DNA of 64,000 nt from Candidatus Arsenophonus lipoptenae (lineage in GTDB: Bacteria > Pseudomonadota > Gammaproteobacteria > Enterobacterales > Enterobacteriaceae). This document shows positions 45,335-56,563 of the stretch, in pieces. The notes beneath the pieces were generated by a model. That model had not been told where the DNA came from, made no database searches, and worked only from the letters and a program-made list of their open reading frames with translations. Location: positions 1 through 64,000 of the forward strand of contig NZ_CP013920.1 in the NCBI RefSeq assembly GCF_001534665.1, read 5' to 3'. A program made the translations under genes and the position numbers. Each line of letters opens with the position of its first letter. Position 1 is the first letter of the stretch.

Positions 45335-46612
45335 ATGTTTAATGAAAATCCAATAAAAATACTGCAAGAAAGAGATTTAATTATAAAATCGACTAATGAA
45401 AAATTATTAATAAAAAAATTATCTAAAGAATCAATAACGCTTTATTGTGGATTTGATCCTACCACTGATAGTTTACATTTAGGACATTTAATTCCATTAT
45501 TATGTTTAAATCGTTTTCAACAGATTGGACATAAACCAATAGTGTTGATTGGTGGAGCTACAGGTTTAATAGGTGATCCTAGTTTTAAATCTGCCAAACG
45601 GAAATTAAATACTAGTGAAAATATCCAGAAATGGGCAGAAAAAATATGTAATCAGATTTCATTATTTCTTGATTTTAATTGTGGTAAAAATAGTGCTAAG
45701 ATAGTTAATAATTACGAATGGTTTAGCAAAATGCAAGTATTGACATTCCTGCGTGATATTGGTAAATATTTCTCGGTTAATCAAATGATTAATAAAGAAG
45801 CTATTAAACAACGTATTCAAAGGGATTATTTTGGTATCTCATTTACTGAATTTTCATACAATATATTTCAATCTTATGATTTTGCTAATCTTTATTATGA
45901 ATATGATGTTCAATTACAAATAGGTGGCTCTGATCAATGGGGGAATATTACGTCAGGTATTGATTTAACTCGTCGGTTATATAAAAAACTAGTTTTTGGA
46001 TTAACAGTACCACTAATTATTAAATCTGATGGAACTAAATTTGGTAAAACAGAATCTGATGTAATATGGTTAGATCCAAAAAAAACTAGTCCATATAAAT
46101 TTTATCAATTTTGGATCAATACGTCAGACAACGATATTTACCGTTTTCTTAAATTTTTTACATTTATACCAATTGCAGAAATTAATGCAATGCAACAAGA
46201 AGAAGTTCAAAATACAGGATTAATACCTAAATCTAAATATATATTAGCAGAAAAAGTTACCAAATTAGTACATGGTCTAGATGGTTTAAAATCTGCTCAG
46301 AGAATTACAAACAGTTTATTTTCCAATACTGTTTTAAATTTAACACAAAAAGATTTTTTGCAATTAGAACAAGATGGTATTCCAATGACCAAGTTAAATA
46401 CTGGGATAAACATACAACAGGCATTAGTAGATGCAAAATTAGCTACTTCTCGTAGTCAAGCTAGAAATTTAGTAATATCAAAATCTATAACTGTTAATGG
46501 TGAAAAATTAATTAATCCAGAATATATTTTTACTACTAAAGATCGGTTATTTAGTCGTTATTCTTTGCTTAAACGTGGAAAAAAAAATTACTGTTTAATT
46601 AATTGGCAATAA
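45335..46612 (+). CDS. tyrS: tyrosyl-tRNA synthetase
   Basis: Class I synthetase charging tRNA-Tyr. I take the ATG at 45335 because GGAG lies 7 nt upstream; the ATG at 45323 overlaps that Shine-Dalgarno. The 425-residue product (424 in E. coli) has the HIGH-type motif [12 protein letters not shown], the tyrosine-binding [12 protein letters not shown] and [12 protein letters not shown], the KMSKS-type KFGKT, and a C-terminal S4-like RNA-binding domain ([20 protein letters not shown]). Order pdxH-tyrS is ancestral. Confidence 0.97.
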   Translation: MFNENPIKILQERDLIIKSTNEKLLIKKLSKESITLYCGFDPTTDSLHLGHLIPLLCLNRFQQIGHKPIVLIGGATGLIGDPSFKSAKRKLNTSENIQKWAEKICNQISLFLDFNCGKNSAKIVNNYEWFSKMQVLTFLRDIGKYFSVNQMINKEAIKQRIQRDYFGISFTEFSYNIFQSYDFANLYYEYDVQLQIGGSDQWGNITSGIDLTRRLYKKLVFGLTVPLIIKSDGTKFGKTESDVIWLDPKKTSPYKFYQFWINTSDNDIYRFLKFFTFIPIAEINAMQQEEVQNTGLIPKSKYILAEKVTKLVHGLDGLKSAQRITNSLFSNTVLNLTQKDFLQLEQDGIPMTKLNTGINIQQALVDAKLATSRSQARNLVISKSITVNGEKLINPEYIFTTKDRLFSRYSLLKRGKKNYCLINWQ

Positions 46613-46662
46613 TTATTTTAAAAAATAAAATCATCTTTTACTTAAAAAAGATAGATATATTA

Positions 46663-46774
46663 TATAGTGATTTACTTTATTACAATTTACTATTTACTTA
46701 AATAGTCACTAATAAATTTAAGATAATGTTGTAATATTTTTATCAACTTCTATAAATTGATAAAAATCACTATA
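46663..46774. promoter_or_regulatory. overlapping inverted repeats upstream of ssb
   Basis: Two perfect 11-bp inverted repeats share bases. TATAGTGATTT (46663-46673) pairs with 46764-46774, and ATTTTTATCAA (46736-46746) pairs with TTGATAAAAAT (46757-46767, 10-nt loop). The right arms overlap by four bases, so the two stems cannot both form fully. They lie 100-200 nt before ssb and after tyrS. No LexA-type box is visible. Confidence 0.5.
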
Positions 46775-46871
46775 AATAATATATTATTTTCATATTTTAT
46801 CTTTAATAATGTAAATTTGTTTATTTTATATATTTTAAAATAATTTTATATTTCATTAGGAAACAAACATA

Positions 46872-47396
46872 ATGACTAGTAAAGGTGTAAATAAGGTTAT
46901 ACTTATAGGTAATTTAGGACAAAACCCTGAAATTCGTTATATGCCAAATGGTGGTATTGTTGCAAATTTCCCCTTAGCTACTTCTGAAAGTTGGCGTGAT
47001 AAACAAAGTGGAGAAATAAGAGAAAAAACAGAATGGCATCGTATTGTAATTTTTGGTAAATTGGCTGAAATAGCAGAAGAATATTTACGTAAGGGTTCAC
47101 AAGTATATATAGAAGGATCATTGCAAACACGTAAATGGCAAGATCAAAATGGGTTAGATCGATACACTACAGAAGTTATAGTTAACATCGGTGGTACTAT
47201 GCAAATGTTAGGTTCTAGAAATGTATCGCAAGAAAGCATAACACAAAATAATATTTCTGGAAATTTTGATAAACCACAAAAACCACAGCAACCTAAACAG
47301 CATAGTGATGCTAATTTAAATATAGATTCTAATAAAGAGAATACTGATATACTTACTGAGTCGATAATTAATTTTGATGATGATATTCCATTTTAA
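46872..47396 (+). CDS. ssb: single-stranded DNA-binding protein
   Basis: Tetrameric SSB coating single-stranded DNA in replication and repair. The 174 residues have the OB fold (about 1-112: [69 protein letters not shown]), a Q/N-rich linker and the acidic tip DDDIPF that recruits partner proteins. AGGAA precedes the start. E. coli SSB is 178. A strong hairpin follows the gene. Confidence 0.97.
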   Translation: MTSKGVNKVILIGNLGQNPEIRYMPNGGIVANFPLATSESWRDKQSGEIREKTEWHRIVIFGKLAEIAEEYLRKGSQVYIEGSLQTRKWQDQNGLDRYTTEVIVNIGGTMQMLGSRNVSQESITQNNISGNFDKPQKPQQPKQHSDANLNIDSNKENTDILTESIINFDDDIPF

Positions 47397-47436
47397 TAAA
47401 TATAATTGGTATTATTTAAATAATAGTATTGAAACA

Positions 47437-47474
47437 TTAAATGAAAAACATTTAGAAAAATGTTTTTCATTTAA
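47437..47474 (+). terminator. 16-bp hairpin downstream of ssb
   Basis: Perfect 16-bp arms (47437-47452 and 47459-47474; core AAATGAAAAACATT) with a 6-nt loop TAGAAA, 40 nt after the ssb stop. The tail ATTTCG is not a pure U run, but stem length and position between ssb and ghxP make a terminator the simplest reading. Confidence 0.55.
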
Positions 47475-47542
47475 ATTTCGTTAAAAAATAAATTAATGAT
47501 ATAATGACAATATTATAAACAAAATTTTAAAAAGTAATTAAC

Positions 47543-48901
47543 ATGTTTATTAAAAATATTTACTCAGATAGTAATAATAAATTGAATGATTTTTTTAAAA
47601 TACAGCAACGCCATTCCACAACTTGTCGTGAAATTATTGCTGGTTTTACTGTTTTTTTATCAATGGTATACTCTGTGATAGTTATACCAAATATGTTAGG
47701 TCAAGCTGGTTTTCCAAAAACAACAGTTTTTATTGCTACTTGTATGATCTCTGGATTTGGATCATTATTAATGGGATTATGGGCTAATTTGCCAATGGCT
47801 ATAGGTTGTGCTATTTCATTAACTGCATTAATAGCATTTAACTTAATTATTAGTCAAGGATTAAGTATTCCTATTATTTTAGGTGCCATTTTTTTAATGG
47901 GATGTTGTTTTACATTAATCTCTATTACTAATATACGTAGTTTTATATTACGAAATACGCCGATGGGGATTTCTCAGGGTATAGGAATTGGTATAGGATT
48001 ATTTTTAATATTAATAGCTGCTAACAGCATTGGGTTAGTAATCAAAAATAATCAAGATGGGTTACCAATATCTCTTGGACAATTTAGTTCTTTTCCTGTG
48101 ATTATATCTCTTATTGGTTTAGCTGTTATTTCCGGTTTAGAAAAAAGAAAGATACCTGGTGGGGTATTAATAGTTATCATTACAATTTCTATTTTAGGTT
48201 TGATATTTGATCCAAAAGTAAAATATTATGGTTTATTTAAACTGCCAACTATTGGTGTAAATGGTTTATCATTATTATTTAATATGGATATTATTGGTGC
48301 ATTGGATCCAGTTGTTTTACCTAATTTATTTGCATTAATTATTACAGCTATTTTTGATGCTACCGGGACAATTAGGGCAGTAGCTAGTCAAGCCAATCTT
48401 TTAGATGAAAAAAATCAAATTATTAATGGTGATAAAGCGATAATATCAGATTCAATAAGTAGCATCTTTGCTGGTATCCTTGGTACTTCTCCAGCAGCAG
48501 TATATATTGAATCTGCAGCAGGTACTGCAGTTGGTGGTAAAACTGGATTAACTGCAGTAGTAGTTGGCTTATTATTTTTATTGATCATATTTTTATCACC
48601 TATATCTTATTTAGTGCCAGCTTATGCAACAGCTCCAGCATTAATGTATGTAGGTTTATTAATGTTAAGTAATATTAAAAAACTAAATTTTAATGATTTG
48701 ATTGATACTATTTCTGGTTTACTTTGTGGAGTTTTTATTTTATTAACTTGTAATATTGTAACTGGTATTATGATTGGGTTTGCTTGCTTAGTTATTGGTC
48801 GTTTTTGTGCTGGGGAATGGCATAAATTAACTTTAGGTGCTATTTTAATAGCAGTGATATTAATCACATTTTACATTAGTGGTTTAGCTATAGTGGTTTA
48901 G
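47543..48901 (+). CDS. ghxP: guanine/hypoxanthine permease, GhxP type
   Basis: Proton-coupled importer of guanine and hypoxanthine (NCS2/AzgA family), inner membrane. The 452 residues align throughout with E. coli GhxP (YjcD, 449): [98 protein letters not shown] and [15 protein letters not shown]. About 12-14 membrane segments. GhxP rather than the paralogue GhxQ is supported by overall similarity and by ssb being nearby, as in E. coli. It points to use of host purines. Confidence 0.93.
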   Translation: MFIKNIYSDSNNKLNDFFKIQQRHSTTCREIIAGFTVFLSMVYSVIVIPNMLGQAGFPKTTVFIATCMISGFGSLLMGLWANLPMAIGCAISLTALIAFNLIISQGLSIPIILGAIFLMGCCFTLISITNIRSFILRNTPMGISQGIGIGIGLFLILIAANSIGLVIKNNQDGLPISLGQFSSFPVIISLIGLAVISGLEKRKIPGGVLIVIITISILGLIFDPKVKYYGLFKLPTIGVNGLSLLFNMDIIGALDPVVLPNLFALIITAIFDATGTIRAVASQANLLDEKNQIINGDKAIISDSISSIFAGILGTSPAAVYIESAAGTAVGGKTGLTAVVVGLLFLLIIFLSPISYLVPAYATAPALMYVGLLMLSNIKKLNFNDLIDTISGLLCGVFILLTCNIVTGIMIGFACLVIGRFCAGEWHKLTLGAILIAVILITFYISGLAIVV

Positions 48902-49310
48902 CTATTTAATAGCAAAAAAAATTATATAAATAATAATAAATTTTTTATAATTTTTTTTTAAATTTCTTAAATTCATTAACTGTAGGGGATTTTTTTTACT
49001 AAAAAACTAATATTCATTGCAATAATCTTAAGGATTATACTTTTATATTTATTAAATATTAAAATAAAATTTCACTATTTTATAAGTTAAAAAATTATAT
49101 ATTTTATTTTTTCTTTTATCTAAGCATTAATAGTAATAAAAATTCTAATTTACTAATTAATTTTTTTGTAAGATTATTAATAATAAATTAACTTATTATA
49201 TTTTATAATATTAATAACTAATATTATTTATAAAATATTTTTTAATTTTATTTAAATATTCAAAAATGAATCAAAAAATAATTTAAACAAACGCTTACTA
49301 CTCTACTACT

Positions 49311-49341
49311 CTAATATATATCAGTATCTGATATATATTAG
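49311..49341. repeat. perfect 14-bp inverted repeat next to a TATAAT box
   Basis: Arms CTAATATATATCAG (49311-49324) and its exact complement (49328-49341) with loop TAT. It is preceded by a CTACTACT-type direct repeat (about 49296-49311) and followed directly by TATAAT at 49342-49347. It could be a hairpin, or an operator-like palindrome beside a promoter; nothing coding follows closely. Confidence 0.6.
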
Positions 49342-49985
49342 TATAATACTTTATGTTTTACAATAAATTCACTTAAAAAGTTATTTTGTTTTTTTATATT
49401 TTAAAAAGTAGAACTATTATTAATAGTAGTATATTTTATTTATTTAAAATACTAATTTTTTTGGAAGTAATTTTAAAAATCACTATTATAAATATAGGTT
49501 ATGCTGTTTATCTAATGCTGTATTATTAGCTTAATATTATGGAGTAGTTGCATTATATATTATTACTGAAATAGTAATATTATTAAATAATAGGTAATCA
49601 TCTTTAATTGTTAAAAAAATTGAATTATTTGTAATCGAAAAAACTTAATTTTAGTAAAATTGCAAATAAATTTTCAATTTTACTAAAATAGTAATAATAA
49701 TTATATTATGGTCTAGCAACTACTTAATATAATAATCCATTATTTAAATATGGCAACCATTATTTCTTTAAAGAAACAGAATAGTTATTAGTTAACTGTA
49801 ATAATATTCCAAATTATTTGATTTGTGCAATTATGTAATAAAACAAAATACGTAAAATTATGTTGTAAAAAATTATTAATTAAAATACAAAAAAATAGTC
49901 TATAGATTAGTAATAAAATTAGGATTAAATAACTTTAGAGATTCTGTAGTATAGTAGGTAATGAAGCCTATCAAAAAAATATTTA

Positions 49986-50130
49986 GGCGATAATATTAAA
50001 CCTATTTTGCAAAACAGTAATTTTTTCTTAATTCCAAAGTAATTCATACTTTAGATAATTTAAAAAATCAACGTGATCGTGATATTGTTTCAGCTAATCG
50101 TTTAATTACTGAATTGAAAAACATCAAAAT
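49986..50130 (+). pseudogene. possible gene relic of unknown identity
   Basis: Reading from 49986, one frame gives DNIKPILQNSNFFLIPK then a stop; the frame shifted by one base continues HTLDNLKNQRDRDIVSANRL and ITELKN. The balanced use of charged residues and of codons such as CGT and GAT is unlike the surrounding spacer, and the two pieces read as one protein broken by a frameshift. I do not recognise the family. Upstream, fragments such as GNEAYQKN at about 49957-49980 may belong to it. Confidence 0.35.
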
Positions 50131-50849
50131 TATATTTTTACCTATAATCTATTTAATTATAATTAATTTTAATAATCATAGTATTTAAACCATAATTATT
50201 AAAATAAATATATTAAATATAAATTAATTCATAGCAATAAGTTTATAACCTTATTTACAAAAACAAATTAAAAATATAATGTTTAACAACAATATCTTCA
50301 TAAAGATATATTTTGATAATAGATCATATCACGTAATACACTTTTATATATTATTTTATTCTAAAAAATATAAAGGTATATTATACTTAGTAAATTTGAT
50401 TTCCATTAATAAACTTTATAAAATATAAAAACAAGATGCATTTCTTTTATTAATCTCTTGATATTAATATCTTGATAAATAAAGATTAATAAGATCTAAA
50501 TATAATTTTTTTAAAACAAATATAATAAAAGCATTTTTCTTATAAAAGTTTTATTACTTAACTACAAAATTTTAAATTTTTTTATCATAAAATCAATAAA
50601 AATTATTTTTTTAGTTTTAAAAAAAATTAAAAAAGTTATATTATATAATAATATATACAATAACATAGATTGTATGCTAATCTTCTAGCATTATTACTGA
50701 ATATAAAATTCCTTTTTAGGTCAAAAAAAGATATTAAAAGATTAACAATAAAATAAATTAAATTAAGTATTTATTTTCTATTTTTAAGAAATTACTGGTT
50801 ATAAATTCTACTCATAATACATATAATATACCATTATAAGAATTAACTT

Positions 50850-52079
50850 ATGCATATAAACTATTTATCAAAGTATGATCATATACTTTTTCCATTAAGC
50901 TTAGTGTTATTTGAATTTACTGTGTATATAGCTAATGATATGATTCAACCTGCTATGTTAGAAATTGTAAAAAGTTTTCATGTTGGGGTAGAATGGGTAC
51001 CAACTTCTCTAACAGCATATTTGGCTGGAGGAATATTTCTACAATGGTTATTTGGTCCTTTATCAGATAAAAAAGGACGACGCCCAGTAATGCTTTTAGG
51101 TGTTCTTTTTTTTATTTTTAGCTGTTTAAGCATTTTATTTGTTTCAAATATTAAACAATTTATATTTATGCGATTTCTTCAAGGAATAGGATTATGTTTT
51201 ATTGGTACTATTGGTTATGCAACGATACAAGAATCTTTTACTGAAACTATTTGCGTTAAAATTATTGCACTGATGGCTAATATTGCTTTAATAGCACCAT
51301 TGTTAGGTCCATTAATAGGTGCAACATTAATTAATATTCTGTCTTGGCAAACGATGTTTATCATTTTTGCTATTTTAGCTCTAACCTCATTTATAGGTTT
51401 ATTTTTTTTTATGCCAGAAACAGTCCTTAGAAAAGGAGAAAAATTATCTATTTATATGTTATGGTGTGATTATAAACTAGTATTTAAAAATTTACTATTT
51501 ATTTATGGTGCATTTGCAATTGGTTTTGTAAATTTACCTCTACTTTCATGGATTGCACTCTCTCCACTTATTCTAATAAATAAAGAAAACCTTCAAATTT
51601 TTACTTATGCTTTATTACAAATACCTGTATTTGGAGGATTAATTATAGGGAATATAACATTAAGTTATTTAACAAAAAAATTGACATTAATTCAACTAAT
51701 AAAATTAGGTGGTAACCCAATAGTTATTGGTTTATTAATTTCTTTATTTTCAGTATTTTATCCATCAGTAACTTATTTATCGATTACTGTTGGATTAAGT
51801 TTATATTCATTCGGTCTAGGCATAATAAATTCCTGTTTAACAAGATTAACGTTATTTTCTAGTAATATTAGTAAGGGAACAGTTTCCGCTGCCATGGGGA
51901 TCATAAGTATGATAATATTCGTTTTTGGGTTAGAAATTTCTAAAAAAGTGTATCTATTAGGAGATACAGATGCTTTCAATCTATTAAATTTATTAAGTGG
52001 ATTATGTTGGTTAATTTTAATAATATTATTTATTAAAAAATTTCTATATAAGAAAAACATATCTAATATAAAAGACTGA
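50850..52079 (+). CDS. mdfA: multidrug efflux pump MdfA (MFS)
   Basis: Proton-driven multidrug and cation antiporter of the major facilitator family. The 409 residues align end to end with E. coli MdfA (410): LVLFEFTVYIANDMIQPAML keeps the acidic residues equivalent to Glu26 and Asp34, RFLQGIGLCFIGTIGYA keeps the arginine equivalent to Arg112, and WVPTSLTAYLAGGIFLQWL and SKGTVSAAMGI are present. Twelve helices are visible. It stands alone between two long spacers. In E. coli MdfA also gives alkaline pH tolerance by Na+/K+-H+ exchange, which may explain its retention in a reduced genome. Confidence 0.95.
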   Translation: MHINYLSKYDHILFPLSLVLFEFTVYIANDMIQPAMLEIVKSFHVGVEWVPTSLTAYLAGGIFLQWLFGPLSDKKGRRPVMLLGVLFFIFSCLSILFVSNIKQFIFMRFLQGIGLCFIGTIGYATIQESFTETICVKIIALMANIALIAPLLGPLIGATLINILSWQTMFIIFAILALTSFIGLFFFMPETVLRKGEKLSIYMLWCDYKLVFKNLLFIYGAFAIGFVNLPLLSWIALSPLILINKENLQIFTYALLQIPVFGGLIIGNITLSYLTKKLTLIQLIKLGGNPIVIGLLISLFSVFYPSVTYLSITVGLSLYSFGLGIINSCLTRLTLFSSNISKGTVSAAMGIISMIIFVFGLEISKKVYLLGDTDAFNLLNLLSGLCWLILIILFIKKFLYKKNISNIKD

Positions 52080-52600
52080 TAAAACATTTTAAATAAAATA
52101 TAAGGCTTTTATTTAATCAAATATCTTGCAAATAATATTTTTTTAATCTTAAAGAGCATTCAAAAGATATTTTTAATTTTATATAAAAAATAATATATGT
52201 AATCTTAAAATATAATACATTAACTATATATAATTTTTTATTTTCATGAAGCTAAATAACATATTTTAACTCTCAGAAAATTTTATTTATAGATTAAAAT
52301 TACATAAAAATAACACTAAAATATTTTATAATATTACCAATAGATATAATTATATCTACCATCAGTAAGTATAATAAAAATTAATAATTTTAATAATTGA
52401 TAATTTTAATATTATTAAATAATACGAAATATAAAAACATCAATTTTTGATATTTAAAATTAATTTAGAAAATCTAATATATCTAATTAATATAGAAAAG
52501 TTGAAAAATATTTATATATTTTCTTTAGTTAAAGAAAAGAAATTTTACATTATTTACAAGTTAAATGATTTATTTCAACAATAAAAGGTACATCTTATTT
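52080..52600. other. spacer between mdfA and lolC
   Basis: About 520 bp with no gene seen. It contains the hairpin at 52090-52115 after mdfA and repeated TAATAATTTTAATA-like stretches near 52381-52420. An AAAGG element at 52583-52587 precedes the chosen lolC start. Confidence 0.55.
52090..52115 (+). terminator. hairpin after mdfA, candidate terminator
   Basis: Perfect 9-bp arms TAAATAAAA and TTTTATTTA around TATAAGGC, 11 nt after the mdfA stop. The stem has no G-C pair, so termination efficiency is doubtful, but the location is typical. Confidence 0.4.
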
Positions 52601-53803
52601 ATGTTGCATTCTACTATCTTGTATATTAGTTTACGATATATTTGTGGACAAATGGGTAATATATTTTACCGATTAATATCAAATTTATCTACTATTGGCA
52701 TTTCAATTGGTGTTATGTCATTAACTGTAGTTACTGCTATTACAAATGGTTTTGAATCATTATTACAAAAAAATATTTTAGAATATATACCACATGTTAT
52801 TTTAACAACTCATTATGGGAATCTTAATCCAAATAAATATCCAGTAAAAAATATAAGTCACCTACAAGGGATAGATCGAGTAGATTCAATTGTAAAAAGT
52901 GACATTATCTTACAGAGCCAGTTAAATATAGGATTAGCAATTATGATTGGTATTAATATAAATTCATCAGATCCATTATTAAATTATCTAGAATACATTA
53001 ATCCTGAAGTATTAAATACTGGTAGTTATAATGTTATTTTAGGTATAAAGTTGGCTGAACAACTAGGGGTAAATAAAGGAGATAAATTAAGATTAATTGT
53101 ACCTGGTGTTAATAAATTTACTCCTATAGGAAGAATTCCAAATCAACGTTTATTTACCGTAGTTGGAACTTTTAATACTAATGGAGATACTGATAGTAAT
53201 ACATTATTAGTTAATCAAGAGGATGCTGCACGATTAATGGATTATCCTTTAGGTAACATCACTGGTTGGCGTCTTTATCTTAAAAAACCTTTAAATATTG
53301 ATCAATTAAGCCAACAAACGTTACCAACAGATATAATATGGAAGGATTGGAGAGAACAGAAGGGTGAATTTTTTCAAGCAGTTAAAATGGAAAATAATAT
53401 GATGAAATTGTTATTAAGTCTTATTATTATTGTAGCTGAATTTAATATTGCTATTTCACTATCATTATTAGTTATGGAAAAACAATCTGAAGTAGCTATT
53501 TTGCAAACATTAGGTTTAAATAGATTTAGAATCATGATTATTTTTATGTTACAGGGAATATTTATAGGAATTATTGGTAGTTTTATTGGAGTATTATTAG
53601 GTTTATTTATTGCAAAACATATTAATATAATAATGAAAATATTAGGTTTATTAGATAATAATATAGAATTACCGATATATATAGATTTTGTTCATGTGAT
53701 TCTAATATATATATCAACTGTTGGTATTTCATTATTAGCTACACTTTATCCATCTTGGCGTGCAGCAACCATCCAACCAGCAGAAATTTTACGTTATGAA
53801 TAA
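52601..53803 (+). CDS. lolC: lipoprotein-releasing ABC transporter permease LolC
   Basis: Inner-membrane subunit of LolCDE, which extracts outer-membrane lipoproteins and hands them to LolA; LolC is the subunit that docks LolA. Start placed at 52601 ([14 protein letters not shown]) by alignment with E. coli; an ATG twelve codons upstream (52565) is possible but has no good Shine-Dalgarno. The 400 residues (399 in E. coli) show one N-terminal helix, a large periplasmic domain, three C-terminal helices with [15 protein letters not shown] and the terminus [18 protein letters not shown]. Overlaps lolD by 8 nt. Confidence 0.95.
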   Translation: MLHSTILYISLRYICGQMGNIFYRLISNLSTIGISIGVMSLTVVTAITNGFESLLQKNILEYIPHVILTTHYGNLNPNKYPVKNISHLQGIDRVDSIVKSDIILQSQLNIGLAIMIGININSSDPLLNYLEYINPEVLNTGSYNVILGIKLAEQLGVNKGDKLRLIVPGVNKFTPIGRIPNQRLFTVVGTFNTNGDTDSNTLLVNQEDAARLMDYPLGNITGWRLYLKKPLNIDQLSQQTLPTDIIWKDWREQKGEFFQAVKMENNMMKLLLSLIIIVAEFNIAISLSLLVMEKQSEVAILQTLGLNRFRIMIIFMLQGIFIGIIGSFIGVLLGLFIAKHINIIMKILGLLDNNIELPIYIDFVHVILIYISTVGISLLATLYPSWRAATIQPAEILRYE

Positions 53804-54476
53804 TTTACCACTATTAGTTTGTCAAAATATTTGTAAAAACTATAAAGATGGAAATAACTTTATTAGTATACTTAAAAATATTTCTTTTTCTATAAAAAGA
53901 AAAGAAATGATAGCTATAATTGGTAATTCAGGTTCTGGTAAAAGTACATTATTACATCTATTAGGAGGATTAGATATACCAACTAAGGGTAATATTATCT
54001 TTAATGGTATAAAAATTAATTCTCTTTCAAATAGCAAAAGAGCAGAATTACGTAATCAAAAATTAGGTTTTATTTATCAATTCCATCATTTATTACCAGA
54101 TTTTACTGCATTAGAAAATGTTATGATGCCTTTATTGATTAAAGGATTATTGAATAAAATTGCACAAAAAATAGCCAGTGAAATGTTAAAAGAAGTAGAA
54201 TTATTACATAGAGCAAATCATAAACCTAGTGAATTATCTGGAGGAGAACGTCAAAGAGTTGCTATTGCTAGAGCACTAGTTAATAAACCAGATTTAATAT
54301 TAGCAGATGAACCCACAGGTAATTTAGATTTATCTAATACGGATATAATTTTTAATTTATTGTTAAAATTGAATCAACAAAATGGCACTACATGTTTAAT
54401 AGTAACACATGATTTATATCTTGCTAGTAGATTATCTTGCACATTAGAAATGCATGATGGTTATTTACAAAATTAA
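53796..54476 (+). CDS. lolD: lipoprotein-releasing ABC transporter ATPase LolD
   Basis: ATPase of the LolCDE complex. Start at 53796 (ATG inside the last lolC codons) gives 226 residues; E. coli LolD is 233. Walker [10 protein letters not shown], the LolD-specific Q-loop region [22 protein letters not shown], signature [16 protein letters not shown], Walker [13 protein letters not shown] and the switch histidine in VTHD are all intact. Translationally coupled to lolC, followed by lolE after 30 nt. Confidence 0.97.
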   Translation: MNNLPLLVCQNICKNYKDGNNFISILKNISFSIKRKEMIAIIGNSGSGKSTLLHLLGGLDIPTKGNIIFNGIKINSLSNSKRAELRNQKLGFIYQFHHLLPDFTALENVMMPLLIKGLLNKIAQKIASEMLKEVELLHRANHKPSELSGGERQRVAIARALVNKPDLILADEPTGNLDLSNTDIIFNLLLKLNQQNGTTCLIVTHDLYLASRLSCTLEMHDGYLQN

Positions 54477-54506
54477 TATATCTAAATTAAGAGTATAAAT
54501 ATTATT

Positions 54507-55769
54507 ATGTCATTATTCTACACCTTAGTTATTGCGTTTCGTTTTATTCAAAGTACAAAAAAAAATAGTTTAATTTCATTAATATCAATTATTTCTATAT
54601 TATGTATAGTTTTAGGTATTACAACATTAATTATAGGTTTAAGTGCAATAAATGGTTTTGAATACGAATTAAAAAATCGCATACTTTCAATTATTCCTCA
54701 TGGAGAAATTACAGCTATTAATCAACCTTATTTGAATTGGAATAACGATTTAATTAAAATTCAGAAAACACCAGGTGTTGTTGCTGTATCACCTTATATT
54801 AATTTTATTGGATTACTTGAAAAGAAAAATATATTGAAAATTATAAAAATAATTGGTGTAGATTTATCATCAGAAAAAACAGTAAGTTCCTTACCTAATT
54901 TTATATTAGGTGATGCTTGGAAAGAATTTAAACAAAAAAATAATGAAATTATTTTAGGTCATGGTATTGCGAAAGAATTACAAATTTTACCAGGAGATTA
55001 TATCTATATCTTAAACATCAATAATACATATGATAAAGATAAATTATATTTTCAACAACTACATAAAAATTTAGTTAAAGTGATTGGCGTATTTAAGCTA
55101 AATGGTATGTTGGATAATCAATTAGCAATAGTTCCACTGCAAGATGCACAGAATTATTTAGGATATAATAATGGTATTAATGGGTTTAAAATCAAAGTTA
55201 ATAATATTTTTAAGGCAAATAAAATAGTATATAATGCAGGTATTAACACTGGTAATTTTATTACTATAAAAAGTTGGATAACAGATTATGGTTATATGTA
55301 TAACGATATCAGAATGGTACGTGGTATAATTTATATTGCAATGATATTATTAATTAGTGTTGCTTGTTTTAATATTATATCTACACTATTAACGATATTA
55401 AAAAATAAAAGTATTGATATTGCAATATTAAAAACATATGGGGCTAAGAATTATTTTATTTATGCTATTTTTTTATGGTATGGATTAATCATCGGTATAA
55501 TTGGATGTTTTTTTGGATTATTAATAGGTATTTCCATATCATTAAATTTAACAGATATTACTAAATATATAGAAAATATTATTGGTCATCCTATTTTATC
55601 AAGTGATATTTATTTTATTGATTTTTTACCTTCTAAGGTTAGAATTATAGACATATTATTTATAATTTCAATAACATTAATTTTAAGTATATTATCTAGT
55701 TTATATCCAGCTAAAAAAGCAATAACAATAGCTCCAGCAAGAATTTTAAATGGTAGTAATAATTATTAA
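54507..55769 (+). CDS. lolE: lipoprotein-releasing ABC transporter permease LolE
   Basis: Second permease of LolCDE, which first takes up the lipoprotein substrate. The 420 residues (414 in E. coli) have the N-terminal helix with SLISIISILCIVLGITTLIIGLS, AINGFEYELKNRIL, periplasmic domain, and C-terminal helices with KNKSIDIAILKTYGA and LYPAKKAITIAPARIL. With LolC and LolD the machine is complete. Substrates in this window include Pal and BamD. Confidence 0.95.
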   Translation: MSLFYTLVIAFRFIQSTKKNSLISLISIISILCIVLGITTLIIGLSAINGFEYELKNRILSIIPHGEITAINQPYLNWNNDLIKIQKTPGVVAVSPYINFIGLLEKKNILKIIKIIGVDLSSEKTVSSLPNFILGDAWKEFKQKNNEIILGHGIAKELQILPGDYIYILNINNTYDKDKLYFQQLHKNLVKVIGVFKLNGMLDNQLAIVPLQDAQNYLGYNNGINGFKIKVNNIFKANKIVYNAGINTGNFITIKSWITDYGYMYNDIRMVRGIIYIAMILLISVACFNIISTLLTILKNKSIDIAILKTYGAKNYFIYAIFLWYGLIIGIIGCFFGLLIGISISLNLTDITKYIENIIGHPILSSDIYFIDFLPSKVRIIDILFIISITLILSILSSLYPAKKAITIAPARILNGSNNY

Positions 55770-55978
55770 TTCTTAACGTAAAATTTTAACAATTATTAAT
55801 CAAATAATTATTTTTATTCTTATAAAAAGAATTAAATAAATTAACTTAATTTCCATATAAATATGTAATCATTAAAATAAATTTTCTAATTAATTGATAA
55901 TTGTTTTATCAACTTTGTTATTTTTTTAAAAGTATTAATTCATCAAAACAGATTTTAAATAAAATTTATGGATTTAAA

Positions 55979-56563
55979 ATGAAAGATTATTTTTCAATAT
56001 TTATTACTACTATTTTTACAAATAATGTTGTTCTAGTAAAATTTCTTGGTTTATGTCCTATTATAGCTGTATCTAAAAAATTAGAAACTACTATCGGTAT
56101 GACATTTACAATGATATTTGTAATAACCTTATCATCAATATGCTCATGGATTATAGATAATCTTATTTTAATACCATTAAATTTAATATATTTACGTATA
56201 TTTATTTTTATATTAATCACCTCTGTAGTTGTCCAATGTACTGAAATTATGCTATATAAAACCAATAAAATACTATATAGAAAATTAGGTATATTTTTAC
56301 CATTAATGACTACAAACTGTACAATTCTTAGTGTAATTCTGTTAAATACACATCAATCACATAGTTTTTTAGAAGCTGCAGTGTATGGATTTTCTACAGC
56401 AATAAGTTTTTCTTTAATTATGATATTATTTTCAGCTATCAAAGAACGTATATCCTTAGCAAATATTCCTGCTCCATTTAAAGGGGCACCAATTGCTCTA
56501 ATTACTATAGGTTTAATGTCTTTAGCATTTATAGGATTTAATGATTTTACAAAATTAAAATGA
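55979..56563 (+). CDS. rsxA: Rsx/Rnf complex membrane subunit RsxA
   Basis: Integral membrane subunit of the Rsx (Rnf-type) electron-transfer complex. Start set at 55979 (MKDYFSIFI) by alignment with E. coli RsxA; the frame is open 26 codons upstream without homology. The 194 residues hold six helices and the two cysteines that, with those of RsxE, ligate the buried [2Fe-2S] cluster: [11 protein letters not shown] and MTTNCTIL. Also KKLETTIGM and [20 protein letters not shown]. The stop overlaps the rsxB start (ATGA). Confidence 0.95.
   Translation: MKDYFSIFITTIFTNNVVLVKFLGLCPIIAVSKKLETTIGMTFTMIFVITLSSICSWIIDNLILIPLNLIYLRIFIFILITSVVVQCTEIMLYKTNKILYRKLGIFLPLMTTNCTILSVILLNTHQSHSFLEAAVYGFSTAISFSLIMILFSAIKERISLANIPAPFKGAPIALITIGLMSLAFIGFNDFTKLK

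Larger units (their letters stand above)
48902..50849. other. 1.95-kb gene desert between ghxP and mdfA
   Basis: No intact gene. Contents: a perfect 14-bp hairpin at 49311-49341, and a short stretch at 49986-50130 whose codons look like a broken gene (separate entry). The remainder is A/T-rich with many stops in all frames. It probably holds the residue of one or more deleted genes plus the mdfA promoter. Confidence 0.65.

Noticed and set aside
48902-50849. Mobile element or prophage scar
   Set aside because: No transposase or integrase fragment, no terminal inverted repeats with target duplication; the hairpin at 49311 is single.
55901-55978. 26-codon N-terminal extension of rsxA
   Set aside because: No homology to RsxA; the downstream ATG at 55979 gives the family N-terminus and length.
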